From: Thermoplasmata archaeon
GTDB taxonomy: Archaea; Thermoplasmatota; Thermoplasmata; Methanomassiliicoccales; Methanomethylophilaceae
Reading direction: 5' to 3'
DNA: 62,331 nucleotides
Assembly (NCBI GenBank): GCA_015063235.1
Contig: SUSW01000003.1
Location: 1-62,331, forward strand
The position numbers and the translations under genes were made by a program. How positions within the stretch are numbered: the stretch's first letter is position 1; each line of letters opens with the position of its first letter. The notes below the pieces were generated by a model. It did not search any database and was not told where the DNA came from. It was given only the letters and a program-made list of their open reading frames with translations. Positions 50,711-58,893 of the stretch are shown here, one piece after another.

Positions 50711-52231
50711 TCAGACCTGGACCAGCCTGCCTCCTTCGATATCGCCCTCTGTGATGGTGCCCATGGATTCTATGTAGTTGGCGACCATCGGTTCTATCAC
50801 ACCCACCGTCTTAGAGGGATAGGATGACAGAAAGGTGTTGCCGTCCCCGCCTTTGACGATGAAATCTATAGTCACGACCTTGTAGGTCGCCTCCTTGTCT
50901 ATCTCCTTCCCGTCCACTTTGATGGAAACGACCCTATGGGATGCATCCGCTTGGGGATCGTAGGTAACCGTCATGCCGGAGAACTGCAGGTATCCCCCGT
51001 TGCTATGCCCCATCAAGGACAGAGAGAAATCCATCATATCCCATATCGCTGAACCCGGTGCATCCACCGTGCAGACAAAGTTCAGGAATGGGAAAACATC
51101 ATAGACCTCCTTCAGAATTATATCTCCCGGCTCCAGGGAAGTACGGAATAGGCCCCCGTTCAGCACACAGATAGTGGAATCGGTAGACCTGAGTACCGCA
51201 TCGGTCATGAAATCGCCGAGATTGGTCTCCTCGTTCCTGACCGCATCGCGTTCTCCGTTCAGGAAGATCTCGGTCTTACCGACTTGCTTGCTCAGACGTT
51301 CGTCGACATCGGCCTCTACACGCTTTATGGTCTGGTATGTCTCATCCTTGTTATCGGCCTTCTCACGGTAAAGCTTGGCCGAAATGTTCCCGTTATCGTA
51401 TTTAATCACACCTACATTCTTCATATAACAGCCGGTACTGGCTATGACCGTGTCGCTGGGAAGCAGCTCAATGCTTCCATCGCATACCTTGCCGTCTTCC
51501 ATCTCGGTGTGGCTGTGTCCGTCGATGAAGATATCGATACCGGACACTTGGTTGCAGACCTCGTCCGAAGTCATGTAATCTGGATCGTCCACCCCCAGAT
51601 GCCCCACGGCGACGATACAGTCTACACCTTCATCCTTCAGCACCTTCACCATCCTCTCGGCAGCGGCCGCAGGATCTGTCGTCTCTGTGTTCCCCATGCT
51701 GCCTGCTATGGTCGAAGTCTCGACGGATGTTGTGAGAAGTCCAAAGAAGCCTACCTTTACCCCACACTTCTCCAGCACCATATACTCCGGGAACACGCTC
51801 TGTTTGGTATCCTTGTACACTAGATTGGCGCATATCGTGGGGAAGTTCAGCTCGTGGGATCTCGTCATGTATTCGTCCAGACCGTAATCGAACTCATGAT
51901 TCCCTGGAATCGTAAGATCATACCCAACAGTATTCATTACCTCCACAGAAGCCTTCCCTAAGGTCATGATCCCGTATGAGCTCCCCTGCAGAAAATCTCC
52001 TGCATCGATTATAAATAGAGCATCATCGGAGGAGTAAGTGTCCCTGAGGTATGTCAGCGTAGGGAATCCTGCGGCACCATCATCGTCATAGTGGCAGTGG
52101 GAATCGTTAGTGTGCAATATGGTGAAAGAGACGTCGCGCGACGTTTGCCCAAACGGGTTGATTATCACCACTGCGGCCGCCAAAGCTATTCCGGCTACGC
52201 AGAGCACGACAAGGAGCTTTCTGTTGTCCAT
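50711..52231 (-). CDS. Membrane-anchored 5'-nucleotidase (UshA family, canonical)
   Basis: 506 residues. An N-terminal anchor (LLVVLCVAGIALAAAVVIINP, about 5-25) is followed by metallophosphatase motifs ILHTNDSHCHYD, IDAGDFLQGSSYG, PGNHEFDYG, VGHLGV and DGHSHTEME. The C-terminal nucleotidase domain has CVLNGGLFRTSLEPG, the NGG-x-R nucleotide-binding region, and MDFSLSL, with FSGMTVTYDP further on. It should release phosphate and nucleosides outside the membrane. Compared with the copy at 1940-3436 this one keeps the canonical ligand loop. Monocistronic, TGA stop. Confidence 0.9.
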   Translation of the reverse strand: MDNRKLLVVLCVAGIALAAAVVIINPFGQTSRDVSFTILHTNDSHCHYDDDGAAGFPTLTYLRDTYSSDDALFIIDAGDFLQGSSYGIMTLGKASVEVMNTVGYDLTIPGNHEFDYGLDEYMTRSHELNFPTICANLVYKDTKQSVFPEYMVLEKCGVKVGFFGLLTTSVETSTIAGSMGNTETTDPAAAAERMVKVLKDEGVDCIVAVGHLGVDDPDYMTSDEVCNQVSGIDIFIDGHSHTEMEDGKVCDGSIELLPSDTVIASTGCYMKNVGVIKYDNGNISAKLYREKADNKDETYQTIKRVEADVDERLSKQVGKTEIFLNGERDAVRNEETNLGDFMTDAVLRSTDSTICVLNGGLFRTSLEPGDIILKEVYDVFPFLNFVCTVDAPGSAIWDMMDFSLSLMGHSNGGYLQFSGMTVTYDPQADASHRVVSIKVDGKEIDKEATYKVVTIDFIVKGGDGNTFLSSYPSKTVGVIEPMVANYIESMGTITEGDIEGGRLVQV

Positions 52232-52495
52232 GATGCGGTATACAGTTCACCGATGAAAAAACATCCTCCGCGATCATCCCTGATCTCATCACTAGGAGCA
52301 ATCATCCAATCGTTCTAGACAACAGGCAAAGGCAAAAATATTCCAGCCGAATGCAGATGAGTCGACACACACTTTTTACTGAAACTGACCTCCTCTGATA
52401 TAATAGATGAGCGATTTAGTATGAACTGGCCAGGGCTGCCAGCATAATCAATTCATTGGATGATACGTCCATCATAGCACCTAACATCAACCACC

Positions 52496-52520
52496 TAATA
52501 CTTCGGCCTTCAATTCGTGT
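52496..52520 (+). promoter_or_regulatory. Possible promoter of the frameshifted small exported gene
   Basis: CCTAATACTTCGG just before ATG 52523 is weakly TATA-like. Support is slight and mentioned only because the gene downstream begins with a signal peptide. Confidence 0.15.
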
Positions 52521-52522
52521 TC

Positions 52523-52761
52523 ATGGACAAGAAGCTACTTGCAGTTGTCGCTTCGTCGCAATAATCGCCATCCTCGGAGGCTTAACCTACGCTATGCTGA
52601 AGGAAGGCAGTAAATGCGACTACACGCTCCTCGACTCCGCCGAACCTCCTGACATCGACCGATATGAACGATGTGCAAAAGTCGGAATTGCCAGTGCTGA
52701 AGCGCTGTCAGCAGCATCCGAAAACGCTGACTATATAGCGGAGTCTGACGATACAGTAACT
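52523..52761 (+). pseudogene. Frameshifted small exported protein
   Basis: ATG at 52523 starts MDKKLLAVVA, a signal-peptide beginning identical in style to other exported proteins here, and then hits TAA. The adjoining frame continues the hydrophobic core (VAIIAILGGLTYAML) and runs on as KEGSKCDYTLLDSAEPPDIDRYERCAKVG. Joining the two frames near 52555-52565 restores a plausible anchored protein. It then runs in frame into the zinc-binding gene downstream. Probably a relic. Confidence 0.4.
52730..52741 (+). promoter_or_regulatory. TATA box of the small zinc-binding protein gene
   Basis: GACTATATAGCG lies with its centre about 26 bases before the ATG at 52762, the standard spacing for a leaderless archaeal transcript. 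It supports the internal start rather than a longer fused frame. Confidence 0.5.
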
Positions 52762-52977
52762 ATGTCATTAGCAAAACACAACACCGTCGCTGCCAAATGC
52801 GACGTAGCCGGATGCGAGAATGACGCAGAGAGATCATTCAACATCAAACAGGTCTCGAAGTCGCAGCTCATCCTCAAGAGCGACGACCTCCGCCAGGTGC
52901 ATCTCTGCAAAGAGCACTACAAGGAGTACAAGAAGCAGACGAAGACCGAAAGAGAGATCGGATCGATCTACGATTGA
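52762..52977 (+). CDS. Small Cys-rich, probably zinc-binding protein
   Basis: 71 residues from ATG at 52762. The pairs AKCDVAGCEND and VHLCKEHYKEYKK look like a treble-clef-type zinc site (two Cys, then Cys and His). The tail is very basic. A TATA box at proper leaderless spacing supports the start. RNase Z begins 15 bp downstream on the same strand, so the pair may be co-transcribed, which would fit RNA-related work, but no named family is recognised. Confidence 0.65.
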   Translation: MSLAKHNTVAAKCDVAGCENDAERSFNIKQVSKSQLILKSDDLRQVHLCKEHYKEYKKQTKTEREIGSIYD

Positions 52978-52992
52978 TTTCTTAAAGGTAAC

Positions 52993-53976
52993 ATGTTGGA
53001 GCTGCTCTTCCTCGGCACCGGGGCCAGCGTCCCCTCTAGGAACAAGGCGACCTCCTGCATAGCGGTGAGGAACGGCTCCGACATAATACTCATGGACTGC
53101 GGGGAGGGATCCCAGAGACAGATCATGGTCTCGCCCTTCTCCTTCATGAAGATTAGAGTCATCCTTATCACCCATCTCCACGGGGATCATGTTTTCGGTC
53201 TGCCCGGACTCCTTCAGACGATGAGCCTCTCAGGCAGGAAGGACCCCATCACAGTATACGGCCCTCCCGGCATCAGGGACTGCATCGATGCCTTCATGAC
53301 GGTCACCCAAGGGGAAACCATCTATCCTATGGAGGTCATCGAGGTCTCCGGAGGGGAATCCTTCGCAGTCGGGGAGATGACCGTATCAGTCTACAGGACG
53401 GAGCATAACATAGCATCCGTCGGATATCGTATCGACGAAAAGGACCGCCCCGGTAAAATGGACAAAGATAAAGCACTGAGCCTGGGCATCAAAAACGGTC
53501 CTGACCTGTCCCGCCTGAAGAACGGCGAAACTGTCAACGGAGTGAAACCGGAACAGGTCCTAGGCCCTACCATCAAAGGGTCATCAATCTCGTACACAGG
53601 AGATACAGTTAAGACTGGATCTGTCGCGGAAGCTTCGGAAGGTGTATCCGTCCTGATCCACGAGAGCACCTACATGTCATCGGATTCCGAACTGGCCAAG
53701 GAGCACTTCCATTCGACCGCCCTGCAGGCAGCGGAGACCGCAAAGGAATGCGGGGCATCATGGCTCATACTCACCCATGTAAGCCAGCGCTACCGCAATC
53801 TGGACGCTGTGGTTGCTGAGGCGAAAAGCATTTTCGACAATACCGTCGCAGCGCAGGATATGCAGCTCTTCGAGATAAAAGGGGAGAATATATCGCTCCG
53901 CAGACGATGGCAGTTGTCAGATCAGCTTCAACATATCTGCATTTGTTATCATGCCGATTATCTTGCCGTTCTGTGA
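52993..53976 (+). CDS. rnz: Ribonuclease Z (tRNA 3' endonuclease)
   Basis: 327 residues. The metallo-beta-lactamase core is clear: LFLGTGASVPSRNKATSCIAV, then MDCGEGSQRQI, the metal motif THLHGDHVFGLPGLL, RTEHNIASVGYRI, SYTGDT and HESTY, with HFHSTALQAAETA and ILTHVSQRY later. All match tRNase Z. It removes tRNA 3' trailers. The usual C-terminus lies near IFDNTVAAQDMQLFEIK; the last 30 residues extend antisense through the 3' end of the HTH-CBS gene by 60 bp, an odd convergent overlap. Confidence 0.93.
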   Translation: MLELLFLGTGASVPSRNKATSCIAVRNGSDIILMDCGEGSQRQIMVSPFSFMKIRVILITHLHGDHVFGLPGLLQTMSLSGRKDPITVYGPPGIRDCIDAFMTVTQGETIYPMEVIEVSGGESFAVGEMTVSVYRTEHNIASVGYRIDEKDRPGKMDKDKALSLGIKNGPDLSRLKNGETVNGVKPEQVLGPTIKGSSISYTGDTVKTGSVAEASEGVSVLIHESTYMSSDSELAKEHFHSTALQAAETAKECGASWLILTHVSQRYRNLDAVVAEAKSIFDNTVAAQDMQLFEIKGENISLRRRWQLSDQLQHICICYHADYLAVL

Positions 53977-54480
53977 GACGAGGATGGCATTGCAGCTGTT
54001 CATCATCATGGCGACCGTCGCAACGGGAGTGGTATCGGCTACTACCGGGAAGGACTCGCCCATCACCTTGGAGACGGGCAGCTTGTTGACCTCCTCCAAA
54101 GGCAATCCGCTGCTGATGGTTCCGAAAATATCCCTCTCCGAGATGCTCCCCACGGGGAATCCCCCTGAGAACACCGGCAGCTGGGAGTAGCCTTCCTCCC
54201 TCATCAGACACGAAGCGACGCTTATCTTGGCATCGCTGTTTACATACACGACTTCCTTCGAGCAGACATCCTCGGCGGTCATGCCTTTCCCGATCTCGTT
54301 CTTCATGGCGTCCAGTGTCTCGAAAAGCGTCACCACGGTCTCATAGCTGGCCGATATCTTGCCGCGCTCTATCTTTGCGATGGTGCTCTGACTGATGCCT
54401 GAACTTGCAGCCAGCTGAGACTGCGTCACATCCATGCTCAGCCTTATTTTGCGTATGTCGGAAGCCGGAGGGAACTGCAT
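53917..54480 (-). CDS. HTH-CBS transcription regulator divergent from metK
   Basis: 187 residues. The N-terminal Xre-type helix-turn-helix (IRKIRLSMDVTQSQLAASSGISQSTIAKIERGK) is followed from about residue 65 by a pair of CBS domains (MTAEDVCSKEVVYVNSDAKISVASCLM and KVMGESFPVVADTTPVATVAMMM). CBS pairs bind adenosyl ligands, including S-adenosylmethionine in some families. The gene is divergent from metK with only 77 bp between them. That gap contains a 20-bp palindrome with AATATTC arms and a further half-site. Regulation of metK in response to SAM or an adenine nucleotide is inferred from this arrangement. TGA stop. Confidence 0.85.
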   Translation of the reverse strand: MQFPPASDIRKIRLSMDVTQSQLAASSGISQSTIAKIERGKISASYETVVTLFETLDAMKNEIGKGMTAEDVCSKEVVYVNSDAKISVASCLMREEGYSQLPVFSGGFPVGSISERDIFGTISSGLPLEEVNKLPVSKVMGESFPVVADTTPVATVAMMMNSCNAILVSQNGKIIGMITNADMLKLI

Positions 54481-54495
54481 GTATCAAACGAAATT

Positions 54496-54515
54496 AATAT
54501 TCTTATATGAATATT
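54496..54515. promoter_or_regulatory. AATATTC palindrome, candidate operator for the HTH-CBS regulator
   Basis: AATATTC-TTATAT-GAATATT is a perfect inverted repeat with seven-base arms, lying between the start codons of the HTH-CBS gene and metK. A further AATATTC half-site is at 54543-54549, between the metK TATA box and its ATG. Confidence 0.5.
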
Positions 54516-54525
54516 TTGATGAATA

Positions 54526-54540
54526 ACATATATAAATATG
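54526..54540 (+). promoter_or_regulatory. TATA box of metK
   Basis: ACATATATAAATATG has its centre about 25 bases upstream of the metK ATG (54558), consistent with a leaderless or nearly leaderless mRNA. The putative operator half-site follows directly. Confidence 0.5.
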
Positions 54541-54557
54541 GAAATATTCGGTAATTC

Positions 54558-55793
54558 ATGGCATCAAAGTCCAAAAAGAACATTTATGTAGAGGGTCTCA
54601 ACGAGATCCCCGCCCCCCTCAAGAAAGTAGAGATCGTCGAGAGAAAAGGAATCGGACACCCCGACTCCGTCGCGGATGCTCTCGGAGAGGAAGTTTCCAG
54701 GGCCCTCTGTAAGATGTACATCAAAGAGGTCGGCCACGTTCTCCACCACAACACCGACGAGACTCAGCTCGCAGCAGGAACTGCGAAACCTGCCTTCGGC
54801 GGCGGACACGTCATCGACCCCGTTTACATGCTCCTTGTAGGACGCGCTACAACTTTCATTAACGACGGCAAGCTCATCAAAGACCTCCCCTGCAAGCCTA
54901 CGGCACTCGCGGCGGCCAGGAAATACCTCGAAAAGACTTTCCCCAACTTGGATGTCGACTCGGAGGTCATCCTCGATGCGAAGATCGGTATGGGATCCGA
55001 CGACCTCACCGGAGTATACAAAACATCCGGAGTCCTTGCCAACGACACGTCGTTCGGAGTAGGATACGCACCGTACTCCATCACCGACCAGCTCACACTC
55101 AAGACCGAACAGTACATCAACGGGGCAATGAAGAAGAAGCTCCCCGAGACAGGACAGGACGTCAAGGTCATGTGCTCCAGGATCGACGATACGGTCACCA
55201 TGACCATCGCATGCGCTATGGTCGACAAGTACATCCCCGACCCCGACCACTACAAGTCCGCCATCGAGGAAATGCACAACCTCGTTACCGACAACGCTCT
55301 GAAGATCATCGGAAATGAAGATGTCAAATTCAAACTCGACATCAACACCGGTGACAACTACAAGAAAGGGATCTACTACCTCACATGTACCGGACTCTCG
55401 CAGGAGATGGGAGACGACGGTTCAGTCGGAAGGGGTAACAGGTGCAACGGACTCATCACGCCCTACAGGCCCATGTCCATGGAAGCGACATCCGGAAAGA
55501 ACCCCATCACCCACATCGGAAAGATCTACAACGTCATGTCCAAGCTCATTGCAGAGGATGTTGCTAAGAAGGTCACCGATGAGGCCGAGATCAGGGTCAG
55601 GATCCTCTCGCAGATCGGTAAGCCTGTGTCACAGCCCCTGAACTGCTCAGTGCAGATCGTCCTCCCCGAGCCCGAGAAACACAAGAAGTTTAAGACCTGG
55701 CAGTCCGAGGCTGAATCCATCGCATTCGAATGGCTCGATAACGTCGACAAGGTCTCCAACATGATTATAGAGGGCAAAGTCAAGACCTTCTGA
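54558..55793 (+). CDS. metK: S-adenosylmethionine synthetase (archaeal type)
   Basis: 411 residues of the archaeal MAT family. Signatures include VERKGIGHPDSVADALGEEVS, HHNTDETQLAAGTAKPAFGGG, KIGMGSDDLTGVYK and the GDDGSVGRGNRCNGLITPYRPMSMEATSGKNP block late in the protein. It makes SAM from methionine and ATP. It is transcribed alone from a TATA box just upstream, divergent from a HTH-CBS regulator. TGA stop followed by a short inverted repeat of CGGGC/GCCCG near 55813-55827 that may end transcription. Confidence 0.95.
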   Translation: MASKSKKNIYVEGLNEIPAPLKKVEIVERKGIGHPDSVADALGEEVSRALCKMYIKEVGHVLHHNTDETQLAAGTAKPAFGGGHVIDPVYMLLVGRATTFINDGKLIKDLPCKPTALAAARKYLEKTFPNLDVDSEVILDAKIGMGSDDLTGVYKTSGVLANDTSFGVGYAPYSITDQLTLKTEQYINGAMKKKLPETGQDVKVMCSRIDDTVTMTIACAMVDKYIPDPDHYKSAIEEMHNLVTDNALKIIGNEDVKFKLDINTGDNYKKGIYYLTCTGLSQEMGDDGSVGRGNRCNGLITPYRPMSMEATSGKNPITHIGKIYNVMSKLIAEDVAKKVTDEAEIRVRILSQIGKPVSQPLNCSVQIVLPEPEKHKKFKTWQSEAESIAFEWLDNVDKVSNMIIEGKVKTF

Positions 55794-56058
55794 CCCTCGC
55801 AAAATCATTTACCGGGCAAACGCCCGGCCCACTTTTTCTCTGAAAAATTACACCGAACCCCCGTAGGGTATAATCCCGTAACGGATGTTGTAGATATAGT
55901 TTTCTTTACCAAACGTCAAGTAGGATGGGTTTGAGAGATGGATGTATAATCAAAATGGCACCTACCCAGACGTAATGTACAAATTTAAACGGTGTAGGTA
56001 ATAGTTTCCAACATTGTTTAAATAGTGAATAACCCATCCAACGGAATGGTGAAAACTC

Positions 56059-56643
56059 TTGAAGATTATCGATGCTCCTCAATTCGGACCGATGTTCAGA
56101 TTTAACGATGCCAATGTCTACTGGACGATGTACCTTTTATCGGACGGTAAACGTATCGGGCGCAAAAGACTCGCTGACGAGGTCGGAATCGGAGAAGGGA
56201 GCATGCGCAGGATTCTAGATACTCTGCAGGAATGGGGATACATTTCCATCAAGCAGACCGGCATCATAATCACCAAAGCTGGTCAGACTTTCCTGGAACA
56301 GATTCCCATCCAGCCCGTGGACATCTATCTGGAGGGCTCGGTCATCGGAAGCCAGCAACAGGGAGTGATCGTCAAGGGTGTCGCCGATAAGATCAACAAC
56401 GGTATGGAGCAAAGGGACGCCGGGATCAAAGTAGGTGCCGAAGGGTGTACCACCATTGTCTACAGGGACGGGAAGCTCTTCATCCCTCCGGACTGGAACC
56501 TGGATACCGAAAGACCGGAAACCGCTAAGAAAATCCGCGAAGAATACGGTATGAAAGAGGATGATGCTTTGATTATAGGCGGGGGAACCACCAAACAATC
56601 AGCCATCATCGCAGCGGTCTCGGCTGCATTGGACCTGTTCTGA
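56059..56643 (+). CDS. DUF4443-type HTH regulator
   Basis: 194 residues starting at TTG (56059), with GGTGA seven bases upstream as ribosome-binding site. The first 80 residues form a winged helix (KRLADEVGIGEGSMRRILDTLQEWGYI). The rest (GVIVKGVADKINNGMEQRDAGIKVGAEG, DALIIGGG) is the DUF4443 domain, found in archaeal regulators and likely a ligand sensor. Its stop shares a base with the start of the downstream TIM-barrel gene, so it may control that gene or its substrate. About 265 bp upstream are AT-rich and without a gene. Confidence 0.8.
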   Translation: MKIIDAPQFGPMFRFNDANVYWTMYLLSDGKRIGRKRLADEVGIGEGSMRRILDTLQEWGYISIKQTGIIITKAGQTFLEQIPIQPVDIYLEGSVIGSQQQGVIVKGVADKINNGMEQRDAGIKVGAEGCTTIVYRDGKLFIPPDWNLDTERPETAKKIREEYGMKEDDALIIGGGTTKQSAIIAAVSAALDLF

Positions 56644-57584
56644 TGAACCATCTGTTCAGCTATTCGGTTTACCAGAAGACTGAGGATCTCGCGGCGGATC
56701 TGCCGTCCCTGTTCAGGGAGATCAAGTGCGACGGCCTGGAGCTTCTCACGTCCCATGAACCGATAGACCCTTCCCTCAAGGGTATCACAAAAACCGTTCA
56801 CCTCCCTTACACCACCGACTGGCTCGCCCCTTGGGAAGGAAGGGCCTACGAGATGTCGGATTATTATGCTAAATACTATATGTACGGTCGCGACCGGGAC
56901 GAAGTCGTGTCGACGATCCGCTCCATGATCGGATATGCGGCGGCCATCGAACCACTCCATGGGGTGATCCATGCCAGCAACGTCAACCTGACGGAACTGC
57001 ATCTCAGGAAATACACGGGCGACTGCAGAGATATCCTGTGCAAGTTTGCTGAGGTGATGAACACCGCCATAGCCGGCATGAAAGGAGGCGAGCCGCCATT
57101 CAGACTCGTATTCGAAAACCTGTGGTGGCCGGGACTCAGGATGCTGGACAACTCGGACTTCCATCTCTTGGAGAAGAAGATCGAGTTCGAGAACTGGGGC
57201 ATATGCCTGGACACAGGCCACCTGATGAACACGCTGCCCGGCATATACTCGGAACAGGACGGGATCAATGCAGTGCTGAGAATCATCGATGGCTACAGCC
57301 AGGACACCAAAGACGCAATCTCTGCCATGCACTTCCACTACAGCGCATCCTCCGAATATAGGACGACATTCGAAGAAAAGCGCTACGAAGGCGGTCCGAT
57401 AGGAGATTTCATCAGCGGATGCTACAAGCACATAACCACTCTGGACCAGCATCTGCCCTATACAGACCCCCGCTGCAGAGAGATTGTTGAGGCTATTAAA
57501 CCTGAGAACCTCATCCATGAGCTCCCGGGGCACGGCCACGACCCATTGCTGGACTACAGACAACAGCGTGCGCTTTTAGACTGA
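56643..57584 (+). CDS. Sugar-phosphate isomerase/epimerase-like TIM-barrel protein
   Basis: 313 residues of the AP-endonuclease-2/xylose-isomerase-like superfamily. Visible features are [39 protein letters not shown] with a metal-binding Glu, and [13 protein letters not shown] with Asp and His, near the family's metal-site order. FHYSAS and HELPGHGHD follow. The substrate is unknown; relatives include sugar isomerases and endonuclease IV. It is coupled by one-base overlap to the DUF4443 regulator upstream. Confidence 0.75.
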   Translation: MNHLFSYSVYQKTEDLAADLPSLFREIKCDGLELLTSHEPIDPSLKGITKTVHLPYTTDWLAPWEGRAYEMSDYYAKYYMYGRDRDEVVSTIRSMIGYAAAIEPLHGVIHASNVNLTELHLRKYTGDCRDILCKFAEVMNTAIAGMKGGEPPFRLVFENLWWPGLRMLDNSDFHLLEKKIEFENWGICLDTGHLMNTLPGIYSEQDGINAVLRIIDGYSQDTKDAISAMHFHYSASSEYRTTFEEKRYEGGPIGDFISGCYKHITTLDQHLPYTDPRCREIVEAIKPENLIHELPGHGHDPLLDYRQQRALLD

Positions 57585-57605
57585 ACTACGATATCCAGTC
57601 CGCAT

Positions 57606-57620
57606 TCCTTTTATATAACA
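57606..57620 (+). promoter_or_regulatory. TATA box of the L40e gene
   Basis: CCTTTTATATAACAT lies about 30-44 bases before the L40e ATG (57650), consistent with a short leader that contains GAGG at 57638-57641. Confidence 0.5.
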
Positions 57621-57649
57621 TGCTTAATTGGGAACTCAGAGGAATTCGA

Positions 57650-57799
57650 ATGGCACGTTTCAAAGAGGCTGAGCACAGGCTCCTTGACAAGACTGTATGC
57701 ATGAACTGCTACGCCACCAACCCTGTTAAGGCGATTAAATGCAGGAAATGCGGATACAGCAACCTCAGGCCCAAAGCCAAAGAGAGCAGGAAACAGTGA
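57650..57799 (+). CDS. rpl40e: Ribosomal protein L40e
   Basis: 49 residues. [22 protein letters not shown], then [16 protein letters not shown]: two Cys-x2-Cys pairs in the spacing of the L40e zinc finger, with the usual basic tail KESRKQ. The small size is normal for archaeal L40e (no ubiquitin fusion). It has its own TATA box. TGA stop. Confidence 0.95.
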   Translation: MARFKEAEHRLLDKTVCMNCYATNPVKAIKCRKCGYSNLRPKAKESRKQ

Positions 57800-57936
57800 T
57801 TACTGTTTCATATTGATTTTTACGGCCACATGGCCGGATATCCATCGTTTCAGCCTTGGCTATCGAGATATCCTCGCCTGCTACCTATCGTGAATCTGAT
57901 ATACCCCGAATCCGTACCCATGACGGAGCTGTGAGG

Positions 57937-58884
57937 ATGAAAGTCCTAGTCGTCGACGACAATGTTGCAATACAGGAGATCCTGAAGGATATCCTCATCG
58001 AGAACGGTCATATCGTCAAGATCGCCGGATCCATAGGCGATGCCGTCAAAGAGATTCTAGAATTCAAGCCTGACGCCATATTGCTGGATGCCTTGGTGAA
58101 CGATGAGGACGGCCTTCAGATACTAACCCGCGCGCATGAGATAGACAGCAACCTCGACATAAGCGCCGTACTGGTCAAAGGAGTGAATGACGAGGTCCCT
58201 CAGGACAATGCCCACATCAAGGCAACCGTAAACAAACCGTTCAAGTCATCTGACATCACAGCGGCCCTCAACCAGCTGATGGCCAAGAAGGAAGAGGAGA
58301 GACTGGAAAAGGAAGGCAACAAAAAGAGCCTCTTCGGAGGACTGTTCGGTAAGAAAAAGAAGGTCAAAGAAGAGCATATCGCGGTAGACGATGCCGCTAT
58401 CGTAGCGGAATATATCGCAGGCGACAGCCCCCTGTTCGGCAGATCGTATGTATTCTTCGAGAAAGAGCCGAAGAAGATCTATGAGTTCATTCAGATTTTC
58501 AACTCCAAAGACTACTCATTCATGATAATCTCGTCCGAGAACGCCAAAGCTTTAAAGCAGACATCGGGTATCGAAACAGCTGAGATCATCACTCTGTCCG
58601 GAAGCGGAAGAGGTAAAACCAACGACATCAAAGCAATGGGGACACTCATGGTGACCATCAAGGAATTCGTAAACCAGCACGACAACCCCATTGTACTGAT
58701 AGATAATTTCACAGACATTATAGACAGCAACGGGCTGAACAACAGCCTACTGTTCATACACCAGCTAATCAAGAACAGAGATTCGGATAGGCCGGTGTCT
58801 TTCCTGGTATCGGTGGATCAATCGATACTCACAATGAAGGATCGCAACATTTTGCTCGGGGATATGTCCGAGTACAGCAATTGA
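57937..58884 (+). CDS. Response-regulator receiver protein with DUF835 domain
   Basis: 315 residues from ATG at 57937 (GAGG just upstream); an upstream TTG frame is less likely. Residues 1-120 are a REC domain: VLVVDDNVA with the acidic pair, phospho-acceptor Asp in AILLDALVND and the Lys in TVNKPFKS. A charged linker with a Lys-rich stretch (GLFGKKKKVKEE) leads to a DUF835 domain from about residue 165 (GRSYVFFEKEPKKIYEFI ... VLIDNFTDII). DUF835 is an archaeal signalling domain of unknown output. No sensor kinase gene is adjacent. It is followed by enolase after nine bases. Confidence 0.85.
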   Translation: MKVLVVDDNVAIQEILKDILIENGHIVKIAGSIGDAVKEILEFKPDAILLDALVNDEDGLQILTRAHEIDSNLDISAVLVKGVNDEVPQDNAHIKATVNKPFKSSDITAALNQLMAKKEEERLEKEGNKKSLFGGLFGKKKKVKEEHIAVDDAAIVAEYIAGDSPLFGRSYVFFEKEPKKIYEFIQIFNSKDYSFMIISSENAKALKQTSGIETAEIITLSGSGRGKTNDIKAMGTLMVTIKEFVNQHDNPIVLIDNFTDIIDSNGLNNSLLFIHQLIKNRDSDRPVSFLVSVDQSILTMKDRNILLGDMSEYSN

Positions 58885-58893
58885 GGAGATAAT

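Noticed and set aside
54564-55277. 237-codon minus-strand frame inside metK
   Set aside because: Antisense of a strongly conserved gene.
56460-57563. 367-codon minus-strand frame opposite the TIM-barrel gene
   Set aside because: No family features; the plus-strand gene is supported by motifs and coupling to its neighbour.
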